17,535 bases of DNA from Planctomycetaceae bacterium (GTDB lineage Bacteria > Planctomycetota > Planctomycetia > Pirellulales > Lacipirellulaceae): the NCBI GenBank assembly GCA_002713555.1, contig PATG01000085.1:1-17535 (forward strand), given 5' to 3'. The position numbers and the translations under genes are program-made. The notes under the pieces were generated by a model. That model saw only the letters and a list, made by a program, of their open reading frames with translations, was not told the origin of the DNA and did no database searches. This document shows, in pieces, positions 13,740-17,535 of the stretch; the first letter of the stretch is position 1, and the number at the start of each line of letters is the position of its first letter.

Positions 13740-15008
13740 TTATCCCAATAATTCGGTAATCACTTTGCCCCCGCCGGCAATCTTCATGGGACGGCCATTG
13801 CCAGCAGTGAAATTTTTATTGAGTGATATCCCCATGGCCTGGCAAACGGTTGACATCAGATCTTCCGAACTAAAGGGTTCTGTCGTTACACGTGTTCCAT
13901 CTTCGTTGGTAGCGCCGATCACCTTGCCACCTGCCAGGCCGCCCCCACCAGCAACCATGCTCCAACTACGAGCCCAATGATCACGACCTGCGTTGGCATT
14001 GATGCGAGGTGTGCGCCCAAATTCGCCCATCCAAAGCACCATGGTGTTGTCCAGAAGACCGCGCGTGGACAGATCCTCGACCAAGGCGCTCATGGCCTGA
14101 TCGACCTCAAGGAGCTTGCTTTGTTGTCTGTCGAAACAATTCTCGTGCAAGTCCCAGCCTCCCAGGTTAACTTCGATGAAAGGAACGCCCGTTTCGACAA
14201 GCCGACGGGCCATCAGGCAGCCGCGGCCAAAACCGCTTTCTCCGTACCAGTCACGCGTCTTTTGCGATTCGTTTTGTACACCAAAGGCTTCCATTTGCTT
14301 GCTGGTAAGCAGGGAGACGGTACTTTGCAGAACTTTTGCATGTTCGCTAGCTGCCGGTCCGCGATTTTCGCGCTCAAAGCGTTCTTCTAACAGGCCTAGC
14401 AAACGTAGCCTATCCTGCATGCGTGCTTCGGGTACGATTGCTTTGGCGTTGCGCACCTGTCCATTCGAATCAACTTGAAAAGGCGCGTAGGCCATACCTA
14501 AAAAGCCTGGACCCTGACTCCCACCGCCAATCGATACAAAGGGTGGGATTTCGAGGTCTTGCAAATCTTTTTCTAATTCGTGCGCAATCACCGAACCATA
14601 ACTTGGATGTTCGATGTTGGGATTCGGTACGAATCCTGTATGCATGTAGTATCGACCGCGCTCATGGTCTGCTTCGCGGGTACTCATGCTTCGCACAATG
14701 GAGAGATGGTGCATTTGCTGCGCCACTTTGGGCAGCAGTTCCGTGATCTGTCCTTCCCCGGTCGTCGAAATCGGCTTGAATTGGCCCCCGGTCGCTTGGC
14801 CGGGTTTCATGTCCCAAATGTCAATGGTAGGAGGGCCACCACCCATCCAAAGTAAGATGCACGATTTATGATTCTTTTTGAGAGTCGACGCTTGGGCAGT
14901 CATGCTGCGCGTCAGAGCCAGAGCGGAATATGCCATTGCGGACGATCCGGCTAAATGCGACATGAAGTGACGACGATTCATACCGATTGGCGTGTTGAAA
15001 AGAGTCAT
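13740..15008 (-). CDS. DUF1501 family protein (alkaline phosphatase-like fold, Tat-exported)
   Basis: This 422-aa protein belongs to DUF1501, which is greatly expanded in planctomycetes and distantly related to sulfatases and alkaline phosphatases. The N-terminus has a twin-arginine signal (NRRHFMSHLAG, residues 11-21, then a hydrophobic stretch), implying folded export. Family motifs are LLWMGGGPPTIDIWDMKPG (53-70), the HERG segment (115-118), GGWDLHEN (283-290), GEFGRTP (328-334) and GRDHW (341-345). The Asp/His residues in these are probable metal ligands by analogy with the superfamily. GGAG lies 8 bp before the ATG. The DUF1549/DUF1553 gene lies 68 bp upstream on the same strand, the usual planctomycete pairing. 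The substrate is unknown; the pairs are often linked to polysaccharide or sulfated-glycan use. Confidence 0.95.
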   Translation of the reverse strand: MTLFNTPIGMNRRHFMSHLAGSSAMAYSALALTRSMTAQASTLKKNHKSCILLWMGGGPPTIDIWDMKPGQATGGQFKPISTTGEGQITELLPKVAQQMHHLSIVRSMSTREADHERGRYYMHTGFVPNPNIEHPSYGSVIAHELEKDLQDLEIPPFVSIGGGSQGPGFLGMAYAPFQVDSNGQVRNAKAIVPEARMQDRLRLLGLLEERFERENRGPAASEHAKVLQSTVSLLTSKQMEAFGVQNESQKTRDWYGESGFGRGCLMARRLVETGVPFIEVNLGGWDLHENCFDRQQSKLLEVDQAMSALVEDLSTRGLLDNTMVLWMGEFGRTPRINANAGRDHWARSWSMVAGGGGLAGGKVIGATNEDGTRVTTEPFSSEDLMSTVCQAMGISLNKNFTAGNGRPMKIAGGGKVITELLG

Positions 15009-15076
15009 AGGTGTTCTCCGGCGATACCAGGTGTCGCAAAAAGAGTAACGTGCAAGATTTGCTGTCGGTCTCTATC

Positions 15077-16963
15077 TCAATGGATCAATATAAACTCATT
15101 GCTATTTAATACGGCCCACCATACGTCTTGTAACGTGCTTACCACATTGCCCTTGTTCGCATCGAGTAACTCGTTGCAGATTTTTTTTTCTTCTCGTGTA
15201 GGTTGACGCGACAAAGCAGCCTGGTACAGGTAGGAAATCTTATCGCGATTCGATAGGTTATCATCATTGGCAATTTTATCCAAAAAACTGCCGCTCCCGG
15301 TACTACAAGCGCGGCGAATGAGGTCGCCGTTCATCATCATGAGAGTTTGCGGAATTGAGCCATTGAAAGTCGTTGCTTCGCTGCCGTCGTCGGTGCCAAA
15401 TACGGTGCTGAATTGCTGCAGCCATCGGCCTTTCATCCTTTCTTGTCGATCGGCTGCCAGTGTCGCATCGGCCTGCGTAGCGACCAGCAACGATTCGTAC
15501 AATTGCTCTGGTTGCATTTGACGAACATAAAATCGGCTAAATTGGGGTGGCACACCGAGTGCGGGGTCATCTTTGCGATTGCTGCTACTGATTTTGCTAC
15601 TGCGCGCATAAGAATCGCTCAATACGATCCAGCGCATCACTTCTCGCAAATTAAATCCGGACTCACGAAAGGCCATCCCCAGCTTGTCGAGGAGTTCAGG
15701 ATGAGAAGACGGATTATGCGGGCCCATGTCATGGATGGGCTTCGTAAATCCAAAGCCAAAAAAGTACGACCACATTCGGTTCACGAGTGCACGGTCAAAA
15801 TCACGCGATTCTACAATGAACCTGGCCAATTCTTGCCTGCGATCGACATGTTCCAGATAGCCGCTATTGCCGAATTCACTACCTCGGTCCTCAAATTCAT
15901 CCAGGAGTGCCGTGCCATCAACAAAAACGGGGTAAGCCACTTGAAGTTGACCATTGCGTAGTTCGTAGTAGATGGGGGCTTCTGAGAGCTGCGCCGCGTC
16001 GCGATCGACGAATTGGCCGTCGCGCATTGTTAATACGATCTCACTTCGGTTGTCACGATACAAGCTTCGGCCTTCTCCGGCAAAATCCCAATTGACGATT
16101 TTTCCAATGCGGCGATTTTCAATTTCGGGATGGGGCATGCTCTCGACGCGGGTCTGACGAAAAAAAGCATTCAATTCCCAAAACTGGTTTTGGCGGTACT
16201 CGTTAAATGGATGGTTATGACATTGGGTGCATTGAACGGCGATGCCAAGAAAAATTTCCGCAGTTTTGGCTGTCGCCTGAACACCATTCTCGGCCATTTT
16301 TTCGATTAAAAAATTTGTGGCACTATTAAATTCTTCGCCAACCGGGTCGGCATTCCCTACGGCGGTCACTAATTCGCTGGTTAGCTGGTCATAGGGTTTG
16401 TCTTCCAGCAAGGATTGTTTGATATATTCCTGCATGGCCGAGCGGTTGATCAGCGATTGACGTTGTTGACCTCCCGTGCGACCGATGAGTGTGTTTGTCC
16501 ACATGGCCGTCCAATGCCGGGTAAAATCATCCCTGTATTCACTACCCAGCAAGCGTTCTACTAACTTTCGGCGTTTGTTGCGCGACTTGTCCGCCTGGAA
16601 CTGGCCAAGTTCTTTTACCGTGGGAACACGTCCCACCAGGTCAAGGAATAGGCGTCGACACCATTGGTTGTCAGATGCCTTAGGAGCAGGACGCAGCCCA
16701 TTTTCCTGCCAGGCTTTGCGCAACGCGTTGTTGATGGTGAGGATGGTGGCATCCTCAGCGGATGACGTATAACGGGAACTCGTGTTAGGGTCACTAGTTT
16801 TAGAGTTATTGTCAGAGACCTCGGCGTAAGACAGGTGACTCACTGAAATAACAAGGAATAGCACCCCAGTGATTAGCAACCCTTTGACCAGCAATATGGG
16901 TGACTGCAGCCTGTGCTGAAAAAAGACACGGCCATTTTGCAACGAAATAATTTTTCGCAGCAT
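15077..16963 (-). CDS. DUF1549/DUF1553 domain secreted protein (628 aa)
   Basis: The protein starts with a long basic n-region and hydrophobic core (about residues 24-46) ending LSYA before EV, so it is exported or anchored. A DUF1549 (PSCyt2) domain spans roughly 72-275, with FLDLVGRVPT (106-115), RHWTAMWTNTL and CTQCHNHPF (245-253). A DUF1553 (PSD1) domain spans roughly 340-600, with PVFVDGT, RQELARFIVESRDFDRALVNRMWSYFFG split between 376 and 403, and IHDMGPHNPSSHPELLD. The CxxCH at 245-249 could bind haem c, but in this family that has not been shown to my knowledge. The cytochrome-like PSCyt1 domain found in longer relatives is absent. AGAGGA lies 9 bp before the ATG. It precedes and is probably co-transcribed with the DUF1501 gene. 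Confidence 0.95.
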   Translation of the reverse strand: MLRKIISLQNGRVFFQHRLQSPILLVKGLLITGVLFLVISVSHLSYAEVSDNNSKTSDPNTSSRYTSSAEDATILTINNALRKAWQENGLRPAPKASDNQWCRRLFLDLVGRVPTVKELGQFQADKSRNKRRKLVERLLGSEYRDDFTRHWTAMWTNTLIGRTGGQQRQSLINRSAMQEYIKQSLLEDKPYDQLTSELVTAVGNADPVGEEFNSATNFLIEKMAENGVQATAKTAEIFLGIAVQCTQCHNHPFNEYRQNQFWELNAFFRQTRVESMPHPEIENRRIGKIVNWDFAGEGRSLYRDNRSEIVLTMRDGQFVDRDAAQLSEAPIYYELRNGQLQVAYPVFVDGTALLDEFEDRGSEFGNSGYLEHVDRRQELARFIVESRDFDRALVNRMWSYFFGFGFTKPIHDMGPHNPSSHPELLDKLGMAFRESGFNLREVMRWIVLSDSYARSSKISSSNRKDDPALGVPPQFSRFYVRQMQPEQLYESLLVATQADATLAADRQERMKGRWLQQFSTVFGTDDGSEATTFNGSIPQTLMMMNGDLIRRACSTGSGSFLDKIANDDNLSNRDKISYLYQAALSRQPTREEKKICNELLDANKGNVVSTLQDVWWAVLNSNEFILIH

Positions 16964-17160
16964 CGTTAGGATTCCTCTGAGCGTTGTGTCTTTTGAGTGC
17001 TGTGAAGACGATGCTTCACCTGGCCCGCTTCACCTTGCGAATAGCCAGGCGTTTTAATTGATGGCAGCCAAATCAGGAGCGAAACGCAGGTAGGCGGGAA
17101 TCTGCCTATGAAACGGCCCACAGGCCATCCAGGTTTCGGTATTTACGTTTTTTCTTATTT

Positions 17161-17178
17161 TGCCATTTATGAATGGCA
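17161..17178. repeat. 18-bp palindrome
   Basis: TGCCATT (17161-17167) and AATGGCA (17172-17178) are perfect arms around TATG. No T-run follows on either strand, so an operator for the divergent or downstream DUF1549/DUF1553 gene is more likely than a terminator; this is inference. Confidence 0.35.
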
Positions 17179-17243
17179 AGTGGGCTACTCTACCAATGTT
17201 GTTGCTGTATTATTATTATACATGTGTATTATTGTGATACACC

Positions 17244-17297
17244 CATAACAAAACAAGCGAGCCAGGATTCGCTTGATTAGCAACCTGGCTCGCTTGT
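17244..17297 (-). terminator. Intrinsic terminator on the minus strand
   Basis: ACAAGCGAGCCAGG (17253-17266) and CCTGGCTCGCTTGT (17284-17297) form a perfect 14-bp GC-rich stem with a 17-nt loop. On the minus strand the stem is followed by TTTGTTAT, a usable U-tract. It would end a transcript arriving from a gene beyond the right edge. Confidence 0.62.
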
Positions 17298-17313
17298 AAG
17301 TTTGAACCTTTGA

Positions 17314-17364
17314 CAACAACGATTGACGGCTTTATGGGGAGGGGCAAGCCGTCAAAAGTTGTTG
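17314..17364. repeat. 51-nt composite hairpin next to the terminator
   Basis: CAACAAC (17314-17320) pairs with GTTGTTG (17358-17364), and TTGACGGCTT (17323-17332) pairs with AAGCCGTCAA (17346-17355), separated by a 2x2 internal loop (GA opposite AA). The 13-nt loop is G-rich on the plus strand. No U-tract follows. It lies 16 bp from the terminator stem and would be in the 3' UTR of a transcript from the right. Confidence 0.65.
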
Positions 17365-17535
17365 CCTCTTCTCGATTTAAGGTCCGTTTTTATGATCCTC
17401 TTCTTTAACCGACCCCGGTAGTTGGATGTCTCTTCTCTGTTCCGGCCCAGTCATGTGTTCCAAGCATTTCTAAGCCCACCTCAATCGGTTAGCTAATAGG
17501 ATAAGCAAAGCCTGTGCCAAAAGAAGAAATGAGGT

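Larger units (their letters stand above)
16964..17535. other. Right-end intergenic spacer with hairpins
   Basis: No gene is convincing in these 572 bp. The promoter of the DUF1549/DUF1553 gene should lie in the left part, but I see no clear hexamers. A small palindrome, an intrinsic terminator and a second long hairpin follow. From the right edge a minus-strand frame is open for 21 codons to a TAG at 17470-17472 with a hydrophobic sequence (TSFLLLAQALLILLANRLRWA would be its tail); it may be the end of a neighbouring membrane protein but is too short to call. Confidence 0.5.

Overview
The window looks like a chromosomal segment of a planctomycete, most likely of the Pirellula/Rhodopirellula group (order-level placement is inference). 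The reasons are a DUF1549/DUF1553 plus DUF1501 gene pair, a secreted protein resembling a planctomycete-only domain family, a FloA/NfeD membrane operon carrying planctomycete-type accessory proteins, roughly balanced GC content, and loosely packed genes with repeat-bearing intergenic spaces.

Left part (1-2330): the 3' end of a dicarboxylate/amino-acid:cation symporter, a complete tRNA-Leu(GAG) with its own candidate promoter, and a 383-bp spacer full of small repeats. This spacer includes two tandem copies of a 36-nt hairpin. A non-haem ferritin with all its ferroxidase ligands follows. It converges on a two-gene minus-strand unit encoding an anchored coiled-coil protein and an overlapping 73-aa single-pass membrane protein.

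Middle part (2330-4500): a nested inverted repeat, a short low-complexity region whose coding frame is ambiguous (one frame is an Arg-Gly repeat), and a 476-aa GAPDH-family enzyme with an N-terminal extension of about 125 residues. Just upstream of the GAPDH gene, on the same strand, is a broken FmdB-type zinc-ribbon gene that stops after 27 codons.

Membrane operon (10469 down to 4501, minus strand): a secreted protein of unknown function, a long NfeD with two tandem ClpP-like domains (the first apparently inactive), a short NfeD, the flotillin-like scaffold FloA, and a single-pass membrane protein with a disordered tail. NfeD and FloA are known partners in membrane microdomains, so the flanking members are candidate accessory factors.

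Right part (10731-17535): a conserved protein of unknown function, divergent from a secreted TIGR03009-like protein; a glycosyltransferase family 4 pseudogene that has lost its catalytic middle and also carries a one-base frameshift; the DUF1549/DUF1553 and DUF1501 pair; and a 572-bp terminal spacer with an intrinsic terminator and a second long hairpin. I found no mobile element, CRISPR array or rRNA. The most unusual items are the two decaying genes, the tandem hairpins after the tRNA, the half-dead tandem protease in the NfeD protein, and the Arg-Gly low-complexity tract. I did not find a clearly new multi-gene system.
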